From HGM11416 sp034104345 (GTDB taxonomy: Bacteria; Bacillota; Clostridia; Christensenellales; Borkfalkiaceae): 36,772 nucleotides of DNA. Made by a program: the position numbers and the translations under genes. This document shows, piece after piece, positions 15,360-23,550 of the stretch; position 1 is the stretch's first letter, and each line of letters opens with the position of its first letter. The notes beneath the pieces are model-generated. The model did no database searches and had not been told where the DNA came from. It saw nothing but the letters and a program-made list of their open reading frames with translations. Location of the stretch: NCBI GenBank assembly GCA_034104345.1, contig JAXEDY010000017.1, positions 1 to 36,772 of the forward strand. Direction: 5' to 3'.

Positions 15360-15461
15360 ATGAAAAAAACCACCTTAAAAATAGACGGAACGAGATGCGG
15401 TACGTTCAAAGCGCGCGTCTGCGACGTAATAAGGCGTAACGCCAACGTTAAAAAGGCTTAA
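15360..15461 (+). pseudogene. Remnant of a small heavy-metal-associated (HMA) domain protein
   Basis: A 33-codon frame reading MKKTTLKIDGTRCGTF..., then ARVCDVIRRNANVKKA and a stop. It resembles the first half of small clostridial HMA proteins (MKKTTLKIDGMMCxxC-(E/K)A-V-AIR--VKKV). The metal-binding CxxC has become CxxF, the second half of the ferredoxin-like fold is missing after the stop, and no clear ribosome binding site is present. It lies between two terminators, next to feo. I infer a decayed gene. The 332-bp gap 15239-15570 otherwise holds only the two terminators. Confidence 0.6.
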
Positions 15462-15515
15462 AACGGATTTTTAAATACCAAAAATTAACGACACAAACCT
15501 CCTAAAAAATATATA

Positions 15516-15565
15516 AAAAAGAACGCTTTCGCACAGAATTTCCGTGTAAAAGCGTTCTTTTTGTT
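15516..15565. terminator. Bidirectional terminator
   Basis: Stem AAGAACGCTTT/AAAGCGTTCTT extended by GCAC/GTGT around an AGAATTTCC loop, with T-runs on both strands. It lies 6 bp downstream of the minus-strand gene ending at 15571. Confidence 0.85.
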
Positions 15566-15570
15566 TTTAA

Positions 15571-16098
15571 TTATTTGTTTTCGGCTTTAAGTTTGTGCCA
15601 TGCCTGAACGAACACGGCGGTTACGAGTTCTACCTTTTCACCGTCCGCTTCGCCGTTTAAATACTTTTTTATAAGGTCGCTTATTTTAACGGTTATCAGA
15701 CTTTCGTCGCTTTCGCTGTCGTTTACGCTTTGCCACAAATCGCCCACCGCTTCTTCGATTTTATCGGCGGGAACGACGTTTTTCAAAAGCGTTGCCAAAA
15801 GTTTTTTAAGTTCGTCTTCTTCTTCGGAATAATACCCGCCCGTAACCGAATATAAAACCGAAGCGAGACCGCCCGCCGTTATGGCGTTTTTTGCCACTTC
15901 TTCAAGGTTTCCGCCCGCAAGCGGAAACGCCAGAAAACATATTATTATGCTCGACACGAACGGCAAAACCGAATTAATCCTGCGCGGAATTTTAAGGCGC
16001 TTTTTTATTAAAAACATTATAACGTTCGCAAGTATTGCGGCAACCGCTATCGGAGCGCTGTATTTCGCCAAAATTTCGGTTATTTTGTTTTCTATCAT
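15571..16098 (-). CDS. Small membrane protein of unknown function (possible frameshifted 5' end)
   Basis: A 175-aa product from ATG 16098 with two hydrophobic segments (about 16-32 and 44-62), followed by an acidic, helical C-terminal half (EEEDELKKLLATLLKN..., VELVTAVFVQAWHKLKAE). I do not recognise a family. The ATG at 16098 has no ribosome binding site. A second frame starting at 16219 behind a strong AAAGGGGG site runs into it out of register by one base. The two join if one T is removed from the run of seven T near 16110, giving a protein of about 215 aa. The true gene may therefore be 15571-16219. There is a terminator right after the stop. Confidence 0.65.
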   Translation of the reverse strand: MIENKITEILAKYSAPIAVAAILANVIMFLIKKRLKIPRRINSVLPFVSSIIICFLAFPLAGGNLEEVAKNAITAGGLASVLYSVTGGYYSEEEDELKKLLATLLKNVVPADKIEEAVGDLWQSVNDSESDESLITVKISDLIKKYLNGEADGEKVELVTAVFVQAWHKLKAENK

Positions 16099-16219
16099 CG
16101 TTGTTAAAACTGTTAAAAAAACTGTCGGTTAAAAGGCGTTGCGGCTTTTTTGCGCCCGTTAACCCCATAAACGCTTTTAACGCCGTTTTGCGATAAAACG
16201 CGCTTTGTTTTTTACTCAT
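15992..16219 (-). CDS. Overlapping reading frame with strong ribosome binding site, probably the 5' part of the membrane protein gene
   Basis: It starts at ATG 16219, 5 bp after AAAGGGGG, and reads MSKKQSAFYRKTALKAFMGL, then TGAKKPQRLLTDSFFNSFNN. Codons up to the T-run (TTA, AAA, GCG, ACG) look like those of neighbouring genes; after it the frame degrades and ends at 15992 inside the other gene. Either it is the N-terminus of the 15571 gene separated by a one-base insertion, or a short protein translationally coupled to it. Confidence 0.4.
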   Translation of the reverse strand: MSKKQSAFYRKTALKAFMGLTGAKKPQRLLTDSFFNSFNNDDRKQNNRNFGEIQRSDSGCRNTCERYNVFNKKAP

Positions 16220-16307
16220 ATTTCCCCCTTTACCAAACGCAGAAACATTTTAACCCGACGCGTAAAAATTTTCAACGGGTTTATGCCGCTTATGCCGCAA
16301 AATCTTT

Positions 16308-16347
16308 GCGAAATGTGAGATAACGGGCTTATAGACGCACTTTTTTT
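16308..16347 (+). repeat. Interspersed hairpin element, copy C
   Basis: It reads GCGAAATGTGAGATAACGGG, then CTTATAGACGCACTTTTTTT on the plus strand, sharing GATAACGGGCTTATAG with copy A. The outer GTG(A/C)G and CGCAC can pair. It lies 14 bp beyond the spoIIE stop, opposite in orientation to that gene. Confidence 0.55.
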
Positions 16348-16360
16348 AAAAAATAATTTT

Positions 16361-18610
16361 TTACGCCGCGTCTTTTTTATAAATTTTAACGGCTAAACAC
16401 GTCATATCGTCTTTGGCTTCTCCGCCGCCGCGGCTTACCGCTTCGAGCAGAAGTTTTTCGGCAAGCACCTGCGGATTGCCTGATTTTTCGGTTTCTAAAA
16501 ATTCCACGGCGTCGGTGCTCGAAAAAAATGCGTCCGTAACCCCGTCCGACATCATAATCAAAGTTTCGCCGCCCTTTAAACCAATAACGTAAGAATCGGG
16601 GGTAACTTCGTTTAACACGCCGAGCGGAAGCGACGAGTTTTCAAGCACTTTAACGCCGTCGTTCGTGAGCATAAGCCCGAAAGTCGCGCCCATTTTAATA
16701 ATATTGCAAATCCCCGCGTATAGGTCGATTATCGCCACGTCCGCCGCCGAAAATCCGTCGGATTGTTTTATGGATAAAAGGCTGTTCGAAAGGTCGGCAA
16801 CGCTTTCAAGATTAAGCCCCGCGCGCGACAGACTTTCGATAAGTTCTACGGCAAGCCCGCTCGATTCGCGCGCGTTTTCGCCGCTGCCCATGCCGTCGCA
16901 CAACGCAACCATAAACTTGCCTTCGTTTATTTTTACAAGCGAGTGAACGTCTCCGCTCACGCTTACGCCGCGCTTGGTGCGTTGCGCCACCCCGAACGCC
17001 GCGTCGAACGAAGGCGATTTTTTAAACACGCACATAACGCCCTTGCCTAAATCCACTTTGCCCGAAAGCATAAGGTTTTTACCGGTGGCGCTTTTTAAAG
17101 CGTTAAGCGCGCGCTTTGCGTCGGCCGATTTATCCGAAAACAAAACGTGAAATTCGTTCTCGCCGAAACTTACCACCGCGTCGGGCACAAGTCCTTCGAG
17201 CGCGAGCGCTTCGGCAACCGACTTTTCGATTTTTCGCTCGAAGTCGATTTTTGCGGAAAACTCGTACGAGAGGTTTTTCAATATTTCGCCCACCCCGCCC
17301 GCTTCGCTCGAAATAAGCGCGCGCCTTTTCTGCGCCGATTCGCATTTTTCTTTAAACTCGCCGTATTCCGAAACAGACTTGTTTATTTCGTATAAAAGCG
17401 CGTTTACGCAGCGGCAACCGTCCGAAAAATCTTTGGGCAAATCGATTAAACTCACCTTGCCCTTGTTAAACCCCACTTCGAGCATTTTAAAAATGCCTTC
17501 GCTCACTTTTTCGCTATGTTTTAAAAAACATTGCCCGTATTTTTCACATTCGCCGCAAACCGAACTTATAACGTTTCCGCACGCGCTTTGCGTAATTTCG
17601 CCGAGCGCGGGGATAAGTTTTTCGCCCGCTTCGGTCGCTTTTTCAAGGTCTGAAAAAACCGTTGAAAGCGAGTATAGTTTTGCCGCCAGAAGCCTGCGTT
17701 CGTCGTTTATGGTTTCGCGCACCACGTCTTTTTCGTCGAAGGCGCAAATTTTTTCGGCAAGCGCGTCGAGTGCCCTTTGGGGTGTGAACAAAAAGCAAAC
17801 GACGGGCAAAAAAGTCAAAATATAATCGATTGCACCCATTTTAAACGAGTTTTCGAAGAATATCACCGCCAAACAACAAACCGTTTGCCCTATCGCCATT
17901 AAAAGTTTAGAACGTTTTATTAAAAGAAGCGCCGTAACGCAATAAATTTCGAAAACGGCAACGGGCGCAACCGAAAAACTTTTAAGAGCAAGCGAAAGGG
18001 GTAACACGAACGCCGCCGCAAACGCCCGCGGACTTTTGAAAACGCAGCAAACGACCAAAAGCAGAAAAACCGCGACGCTTTCCCACGCTTTTTGCGAAAA
18101 CACGTTTATAAATCCGAGCGACAAAACGGTTACGTTAAGAGCGATAGCCGCAATATCGCCGCTTTGATATTTGCACTTGAATTTTTTATAAGCAACCGAT
18201 TTAAGCCCGACGCCCGCCACGAACGAAATTACCGTTATAACCGACGAATAAATAAGTTTTTCGATAAGCGTTCCCACGAAAACGGGCAAAACGACGTAAG
18301 GCACGACCGAAATCGCCATATATAAAAACTGTTCGAATCCCGCCGATTTTTTCTTCTTTTTATAAATAAAATAAACCGCGCACAAAAACGCCGCCGAAAC
18401 GCAAAGCGCCGCCCCGCACGCAAAATCGCAACCCAAAATCCCCGCAAGCGAAAACACGAAAAACACGCCCGCGAACGAAAAGCCTTCGCACAAAAACGCG
18501 GGCAGAAAGGCTATGCCCGACGGCACCCCCGAAACAGCGTTGAACCCTAGATAAAAGCACGCGAAAACCGCCGCATATTTTAAAACCGTTTTATAACTTA
18601 AATTTTTCAT
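16361..18610 (-). CDS. spoIIE: Stage II sporulation protein E (SpoIIE), PP2C-type phosphatase
   Basis: SpoIIE dephosphorylates SpoIIAA to activate sigma-F in the forespore and works at the polar septum. The 749-aa protein has a hydrophobic N-terminal half with about ten membrane segments (to about residue 285), a central regulatory region with a Cys cluster (SSVCGECEKYGQC), and a C-terminal PP2C domain (about 535-745). Metal-binding motifs are LCDGMGSGENARESS (Asp about 572), MMSDGVTDAF (Asp about 689) and AKDDMTCLAV (about 734). Architecture and length (B. subtilis SpoIIE is about 827 aa) fit the family. GAGGAG precedes the ATG. It is evidence that the lineage makes or once made endospores. 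Confidence 0.94.
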   Translation of the reverse strand: MKNLSYKTVLKYAAVFACFYLGFNAVSGVPSGIAFLPAFLCEGFSFAGVFFVFSLAGILGCDFACGAALCVSAAFLCAVYFIYKKKKKSAGFEQFLYMAISVVPYVVLPVFVGTLIEKLIYSSVITVISFVAGVGLKSVAYKKFKCKYQSGDIAAIALNVTVLSLGFINVFSQKAWESVAVFLLLVVCCVFKSPRAFAAAFVLPLSLALKSFSVAPVAVFEIYCVTALLLIKRSKLLMAIGQTVCCLAVIFFENSFKMGAIDYILTFLPVVCFLFTPQRALDALAEKICAFDEKDVVRETINDERRLLAAKLYSLSTVFSDLEKATEAGEKLIPALGEITQSACGNVISSVCGECEKYGQCFLKHSEKVSEGIFKMLEVGFNKGKVSLIDLPKDFSDGCRCVNALLYEINKSVSEYGEFKEKCESAQKRRALISSEAGGVGEILKNLSYEFSAKIDFERKIEKSVAEALALEGLVPDAVVSFGENEFHVLFSDKSADAKRALNALKSATGKNLMLSGKVDLGKGVMCVFKKSPSFDAAFGVAQRTKRGVSVSGDVHSLVKINEGKFMVALCDGMGSGENARESSGLAVELIESLSRAGLNLESVADLSNSLLSIKQSDGFSAADVAIIDLYAGICNIIKMGATFGLMLTNDGVKVLENSSLPLGVLNEVTPDSYVIGLKGGETLIMMSDGVTDAFFSSTDAVEFLETEKSGNPQVLAEKLLLEAVSRGGGEAKDDMTCLAVKIYKKDAA

Positions 18611-18848
18611 CTCTCCTCTTTTCCTTCCTTAGTCCGAGTTGCTTTTTATCTCTAAACGTAAAACGGACGGCAAAAAGCGCAAAAACGCGAAATTTACGAA
18701 AAGCGCAAAAAACGCGTAAAAAAATCGCGCCCGCCCGTTTATTCAATAATAAACCGCGGCAAGCGCAAAAGTTTTTGTTTTATTAAGTTTTTATGGGCGG
18801 CTTTGTCGAATTTACCCGCTACACCCGATTTAACTAATCTGCGGGCTC

Positions 18849-20063
18849 TTACAGTTTTTCGCCGGCGGTGCCTATGGGACGAACGATCGCTTTAAACACG
18901 TTGTTCGCGCCGAAAACTTCGCCCATTTTCGAAACGTAGTTGTTAAGTTCGCCGTTTTCCACAAAGCCGAGTATCGAGCCGGCAAACCCGCCGCCATGAA
19001 CGCGGAACACCGAATTTTCGGTGATGCGCTTCGAATATTCGATTGCAAGCGCCACGGGCTGATCGACCGAACCCGGAACGTAACAGTTCTGCAAAACGCA
19101 CAAACTGCTTTCGCCGGATGATGCGACTTCGCGCAAAAACGCCTGTGTATCGCCCGCGTTAAGCGCCTTTTCGGCGGCTTCTACGCGCGCGTTTTCGCTG
19201 TAAAAATGCATGGCGCGCATTATCGCACGCGACGAAAACTTGGTTTTAAGGTTTTTTATCGAATCTAAAAATTCACCGTATTCTACGTCGCGCAATACTT
19301 TTTTGTTAAAATACGAAGCGACTGCCTGCATTTCTTCGCGTATCGCGGCGTAATGCGGGGTAAGTTTTGCGTGGTCGCCGCCCGTGTTGGTTATAACGAG
19401 CGTATAGCCCGCGGGCGCTTTGAGTTTTAAAATTTCGGGCTGTTCCGGCACAAAAAAGTCGAGTTTCGAAAGAGAGCCTATAGCAATGCCGCTCTGATCC
19501 AAAAGACCGCAGGGCTTGCCGAAATAAACGTTTTCGGAATATTGCGAGATAACGGCTTTTTCGACGGCGGAAAGTTTGCCGCCCAGATACATCACGTTTA
19601 AAATTTCGCAAATTAAAACTTCGAACGCCGCCGACGACGAAACGCCCGCGCCCTTGAAAATTTCCGATTCCATATAGGCGACGAAACCGCCGAACGAAAG
19701 TCCGCGGTCTTTTATGCCCTTGCACACGCCCTTAACGAGCGCAAGCGAAGTTCCGTGTTCTTCGTCGTTTTCGCTTAAATCGTTTAAATTTACTTCGATT
19801 ACGGGGTATCCGTCTGAAAAAATGCGGATTTTATCGCCGTCAATCGGCGAAGCAAAGCACAAAATATCGCAGTTTATCGCCGCCACCATAACTTTGCCGT
19901 GGTTATGGTCGGTGTGGTTGCCGAGTATTTCGGCTCGTCCCGGCGACGAAAAAACGTATTCGGGCTTTTTGTTTTCTCCTTTTAAAAATCTGTTATAAAG
20001 TTCGTCGTAGCGCTTTTCGAGGCGTTTATCGTAGTTTTCGCCGTAGTATAAAGAAAAATCCAC
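18849..20063 (-). CDS. Galactokinase family protein (GHMP kinase)
   Basis: A sugar-1-kinase of the GHMP superfamily, 404 aa. Motif 1 is SPGRAEILGNHTDHNHG (canonical galactokinase: GRVNLIGEHTDYN), motif 2 is KGAGVSSSAAFEVL, and motif 3 is FRVHGGGFAGSI. The catalytic Asp is probably that in PCGLLDQSG. Galactose, giving galactose-1-phosphate, is the likely substrate, but the divergent motif 1 leaves room for another hexose or amino sugar. No galT or galE is adjacent. Translation starts at GTG (20063), with AGGAGA 8 bp upstream. A promoter lies at 20140-20168. In the 238-bp gap 18611-18848 I see only a weak CGCG hairpin with T-run near 18710-18728. Confidence 0.85.
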   Translation of the reverse strand: MDFSLYYGENYDKRLEKRYDELYNRFLKGENKKPEYVFSSPGRAEILGNHTDHNHGKVMVAAINCDILCFASPIDGDKIRIFSDGYPVIEVNLNDLSENDEEHGTSLALVKGVCKGIKDRGLSFGGFVAYMESEIFKGAGVSSSAAFEVLICEILNVMYLGGKLSAVEKAVISQYSENVYFGKPCGLLDQSGIAIGSLSKLDFFVPEQPEILKLKAPAGYTLVITNTGGDHAKLTPHYAAIREEMQAVASYFNKKVLRDVEYGEFLDSIKNLKTKFSSRAIMRAMHFYSENARVEAAEKALNAGDTQAFLREVASSGESSLCVLQNCYVPGSVDQPVALAIEYSKRITENSVFRVHGGGFAGSILGFVENGELNNYVSKMGEVFGANNVFKAIVRPIGTAGEKL

Positions 20064-20139
20064 TTTATTACTCTCCTGCTCGGTAATAATTTTTTATTTT
20101 TTGCAAAAGCCGCTATTTTTTTTGCGGTTTTTCTAAATT

Positions 20140-20168
20140 ATTATATCATTTTGCATGAAATTTGTAAA
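20140..20168 (-). promoter_or_regulatory. Promoter for the galactokinase-family gene
   Basis: On the minus strand TTTACA (20168-20163), 17-bp spacer, TATAAT (20145-20140). The leader contains a CCGC/GCGG hairpin at about 20109-20128. Confidence 0.7.
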
Positions 20169-20189
20169 CGATTATGATACAATATAAAT

Positions 20190-22550
20190 ATGAAAAAGTT
20201 TAAATTTTGCATTCCGAATTTAAAAAAATATTGTATTCTGCCCGTTTTAGCGCGGGTAAGGGCTTTTTTTAAAGGCAGATTTTCGCGCAAAGCGATTTGT
20301 TTTTGCGCGGCCGCGCTTGCGGCGGTTTGCTTTTGCGCACCGATCTTTAACGCGGTAAATTTAAGCGCGCCCATTTTCGTTAAGCGATACGGCATGAAAA
20401 AGGCAAACGCTCTCGAATTCGACGACGCGACGGGATATATAAGTTCTGGCGACTTTATAAACGCCGCCGTTTTGCTTACTTTTTCTGATCAAGAGCCCGC
20501 TTTCCCCGAAAATTTCGAACAAAGCGTAAACCTTATGTATAACGATTCGCCCGTAAGCGTTAAAAACTTTTTTAAAGCGCAAAGCAAAAACAAATTAAAC
20601 GTCGAAACGCTTATTGCAGGCAAAACCGATTCGCCGCTCGGCGCGAAAATTTACGCTTCGGCAAAAAGCGCAAAATCGTATATGCCGCGCTACGGAAGGT
20701 GGATAAACTTTGAATCGCGCTATGAAGAAATAAACGAAAGCGGCTATGACAACCGCTATTATAACGACGAAGGCGTTCCCGTTGCGCCTTCGGCAGAAGG
20801 CGCTAAAATAAGCGGCGAACGAATACTTATCGAGCAACGTCTTGTACGCGAAGCGATAAATCTTGCCAAAAGCGACCTCGAAAAGCAACTTGATAAAGAG
20901 GGCGGCAAATTGCACAGCCTGGCAATTATAACCGACGCTAGCGGCACCAAAGCCGAATGGGGGGATATTTTGTGGTCGCACAAAAGCGTGTGTCTGAGCG
21001 CGAAAACGCTTTTCGGTAACCAAAACGTTGTTCAAAGTTATTCCGACTATTATTTTTCTGAAGAAAACAAACGCGAATACGCAGACCTTTCCGACGTTTT
21101 TCTGGGCGACGGAAAAATTTCGGCATATAACATAATCGCATCGGGCGAACTTACCACAAGAAAAATAGGCAATTACGTAACAGGACTTTCCGAAGAAACG
21201 GCAAACCTTTACGACGTGGGACTTTTGGCGCACGAACTTATGCACGGGTTCGGGTTCGGCGATTACTATTCGTATATTAACAAAAATCACGAAACCGTGG
21301 GCGAATTCGACGTTCTGGCAAGCCCCGATCCGCTGCCCCAATATTCGCTTTCATACGTCCGCGAAAAGGCGGGCTGGCTGGGCTACGACGACTTTTTATA
21401 TATAAACAAAAGCGGCACATATACCCTTTATCCCGTAGGCAACGATTCGGCAGGCGGCGCAAAAGCCTGCAAAATCATTCTTTCGGACTATTCGCTTAGC
21501 GGCGAATATTTTATGGCGGAAGTAAGGACCAACGAAAGAACGACCGTTCAGCCGCCGCAGCAATCGACGCCGAAAAACCAATCGCCAAAAACAGGGGGCG
21601 CCGCGGGAACGACTGCAACAATCGGGCAAAACGCCAATTTGTTCGATTCGTGTCTTTCGGGCAGCGGGCTTATAGTTTACAGAATTAACGAACGCGCAGC
21701 TTTTTTAAACGAATCGGGCGAATCGGGCAGCCGCGATTTCTGCAATATGTATGGCGACGAAGTTTACGTTTTCAGAAAAGGCGGAGGCGAAAGCCTTAAC
21801 TCGCCGCTCGGCACTTTTTCGTTCGCTCTGCTCGGCGTAAACGCCGATAAAGCGGGAGATTCGGGCAATACAAACGAAAACGACGATTACAGCCGTTTCG
21901 GCATTAAAAAATCGGATGAAACGCAAACCAAAAACCGCATTTGTTATTCAGACGGCAAAAACAGCGGAATAGTTTTCGAAAATATAGTTAAAAATGCCGA
22001 CGGCAGCGTTACTTTTAACGTGACTTTGCCCGAAAACGACGGAAATTTGCCCGTTTTAAGCGAAGGCACCGTTAAATTTGCGAACTTTCCGAACGGAACC
22101 ACGCGTTTATGCTGGAACATGTCGGCAAAGTCGGGTTACGCTTACGTTCTTGCAATACGCGCTACAATCCGCTTGGAACACAAAGCCGAAAAAGGACAGC
22201 TTATGCTTTCGGCAGACGAAATTAAAAACGGATATTACACCGGATATAAAACGCTGTTTTTCAAAAAAATTCCGCTTGCCGAAAAAAAGGTGGTTCTGCC
22301 CGAATTTTCTGACGACGCGCTTATTTTTATAGCCGCCGAAACCGACGGCGGAACGTTCTGTTCGCGCTATGCGGGCGAAATGAAACGCGACGACCTTTCT
22401 CTTTCGCAATACGTAGTTAAATTTTTCGATCCGTTTTTATCCGCGGCGGCGGTCGTCGCGACGGTAGTCGTCGTGTCGGTAACAATCGTTATAGTTATAA
22501 AAACCCGCCCGCAAAAAACGTTTGAAAAAAAGAAAACAAAAAAAGAATAA
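20190..22550 (+). CDS. Membrane-anchored M6-like (immune inhibitor A type) zinc metalloprotease
   Basis: A 786-aa exported protease. The basic N-terminus (1-34) precedes a hydrophobic signal/anchor segment (about 35-57). The zinc site is HELMHGFGFGD (348-358), the HExxHxxGxxD form seen in M6 peptidases, followed by DVLASPDPLPQYSLSYVREKAGW, a typical M6 continuation. A Pro/Gln/Thr-rich insert lies at about 450-475 and a beta-rich domain at about 600-730. A second membrane helix (about 750-770) and a Lys-rich tail end the protein. It should therefore sit outside the cell, held at the C-terminus and possibly also the N-terminus. The start lies only about 30 bp from the divergent galactokinase -35; no ribosome binding site is obvious, so a slightly later start is possible. 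Confidence 0.85.
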   Translation: MKKFKFCIPNLKKYCILPVLARVRAFFKGRFSRKAICFCAAALAAVCFCAPIFNAVNLSAPIFVKRYGMKKANALEFDDATGYISSGDFINAAVLLTFSDQEPAFPENFEQSVNLMYNDSPVSVKNFFKAQSKNKLNVETLIAGKTDSPLGAKIYASAKSAKSYMPRYGRWINFESRYEEINESGYDNRYYNDEGVPVAPSAEGAKISGERILIEQRLVREAINLAKSDLEKQLDKEGGKLHSLAIITDASGTKAEWGDILWSHKSVCLSAKTLFGNQNVVQSYSDYYFSEENKREYADLSDVFLGDGKISAYNIIASGELTTRKIGNYVTGLSEETANLYDVGLLAHELMHGFGFGDYYSYINKNHETVGEFDVLASPDPLPQYSLSYVREKAGWLGYDDFLYINKSGTYTLYPVGNDSAGGAKACKIILSDYSLSGEYFMAEVRTNERTTVQPPQQSTPKNQSPKTGGAAGTTATIGQNANLFDSCLSGSGLIVYRINERAAFLNESGESGSRDFCNMYGDEVYVFRKGGGESLNSPLGTFSFALLGVNADKAGDSGNTNENDDYSRFGIKKSDETQTKNRICYSDGKNSGIVFENIVKNADGSVTFNVTLPENDGNLPVLSEGTVKFANFPNGTTRLCWNMSAKSGYAYVLAIRATIRLEHKAEKGQLMLSADEIKNGYYTGYKTLFFKKIPLAEKKVVLPEFSDDALIFIAAETDGGTFCSRYAGEMKRDDLSLSQYVVKFFDPFLSAAAVVATVVVVSVTIVIVIKTRPQKTFEKKKTKKE

Positions 22551-22554
22551 AAAA

Positions 22555-22640
22555 ACGGGCGATTCGTACCCCCTACTATTGAAAACCATTTCACCAAAAC
22601 GTAGGGGAGACCATTGATCTTACGCAATTTTACAAAAAAA
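22555..22640. repeat. Degenerate palindromic intergenic sequence
   Basis: CCCCTAC (22570-22576) pairs with GTAGGGG (22601-22607), with an inner TGAAA/TTTCA hairpin between. It is preceded by ACGGGCGATTCG and followed by AGACCATTGATCT. The composition is richer in GGG/CCC than the surroundings. There is no T-run, so it is not a terminator. It looks like the remains of a palindromic repeat element. Confidence 0.35.
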
Positions 22641-22715
22641 TACGTTGTAACAGAGGGTGCATAAGAGCAATGAAAAGGCAGAAAAAAAGGATTTTATTAT
22701 TTAATTCGAAAAATA

Positions 22716-22744
22716 TTGCAATAATAAAATTTTTGTGATAAAAT
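22716..22744 (+). promoter_or_regulatory. Promoter for the DUF4190/DUF2752 gene pair
   Basis: TTGCAA (22716-22721), 17-bp spacer, TAAAAT (22739-22744), 60 bp before the chosen ATG. It overlaps the earliest in-frame start codon (22735), which argues against that start. Confidence 0.6.
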
Positions 22745-22806
22745 ACAGTTATAAACATAAACTAATACGAACGACGCAAACTTTTTTAAAGGAAAAAGGC
22801 AAAACC

Positions 22807-23547
22807 ATGCAAGATTTCGATAACGACAACTATAATCGCAACCCCTACGCGAAAAACACCGACGGCAATTCGGGCGAAAACGCGCAAAACGTCGACGAAA
22901 AAGCCGATAAATTATTAAACGCAGACGTAGCCTTAAACGACGAAAGCGGCAAATACGACGAAAACTATCAGAAAGAGCAGCAAACCCCAAGCGACGACAA
23001 CCCCTATGCCGATTATTACGTTCACAAATCGAACGGATATATCCCGCCCGAAAGCAACGGCTATAACGACGGCGGGCAAAAAGACGATCGGAACGCAAGC
23101 GACAATTCTTACGACAATTCTTACGGCAATCCTTACGACAAGATAAACGGAGTGTTCGGCGGCGCCGCCATGCCCGAACAGAAAAAAGGCAGAGGCATGG
23201 CAATCGCTTCGATGATTTTGGGCATCGTCAGCATTATTTTTTGCTGCTGCGGTAATTTCGTAACGGTAACGCTCGCGCTTACGGGGCTTATTTTAGGCAT
23301 CGTGTCGCAAGCGCAAAAATCGAGCGGCATTGCCGTCGCGGGTATAATCACGTCGGCATTCGGCTTGGTTTTCGGTATAATAGGCGTTGCCCTTATGTTT
23401 GCGGGAATAAACGGCGACTGGAGCGATATTATAAACGACTCGAACTTCCCGTTCGGCAGCGACGAAAAACCTTTTCCGCCGGACGGAAATAATCAGGCGG
23501 CAATATCCGATATTTTGTTTTCGATAAAACTGTTTTTAGGTTTATAA
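22807..23547 (+). CDS. DUF4190 domain membrane protein with disordered N-terminus
   Basis: A 246-aa protein from MQDFDNDNYNRN; AAAGG upstream and the promoter position support this start. Residues 1-125 are Asn/Asp/Tyr/Lys-rich and probably disordered, with repeats such as DNSYDNSYGNPYD. Residues about 132-205 form the DUF4190 pair of membrane helices (MAIASMILGIVSIIFCC and SSGIAVAGIITSAFGLVFGI). Function is unknown. It is followed after 3 bp by the DUF2752 gene, so they form an operon. Confidence 0.82.
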   Translation: MQDFDNDNYNRNPYAKNTDGNSGENAQNVDEKADKLLNADVALNDESGKYDENYQKEQQTPSDDNPYADYYVHKSNGYIPPESNGYNDGGQKDDRNASDNSYDNSYGNPYDKINGVFGGAAMPEQKKGRGMAIASMILGIVSIIFCCCGNFVTVTLALTGLILGIVSQAQKSSGIAVAGIITSAFGLVFGIIGVALMFAGINGDWSDIINDSNFPFGSDEKPFPPDGNNQAAISDILFSIKLFLGL

Positions 23548-23550
23548 CCG

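Noticed and set aside
16105..16120. Programmed -1 frameshift at TTTTTTT in the gene at 15571-16219
   Set aside because: A -1 shift leads into the wrong frame; joining the two frames needs +1 (loss of one T), and no stimulatory structure is obvious.
18611..18848. tRNA or other RNA gene between spoIIE and the galactokinase gene
   Set aside because: No cloverleaf or TTCRA arm could be found; the stretch is low-complexity A/GCG-rich sequence.
20595..21341. 248-codon minus-strand frame inside the metalloprotease gene
   Set aside because: It is a shadow of the protease reading frame, with Cys/Arg/Phe-rich composition and no recognisable domain.
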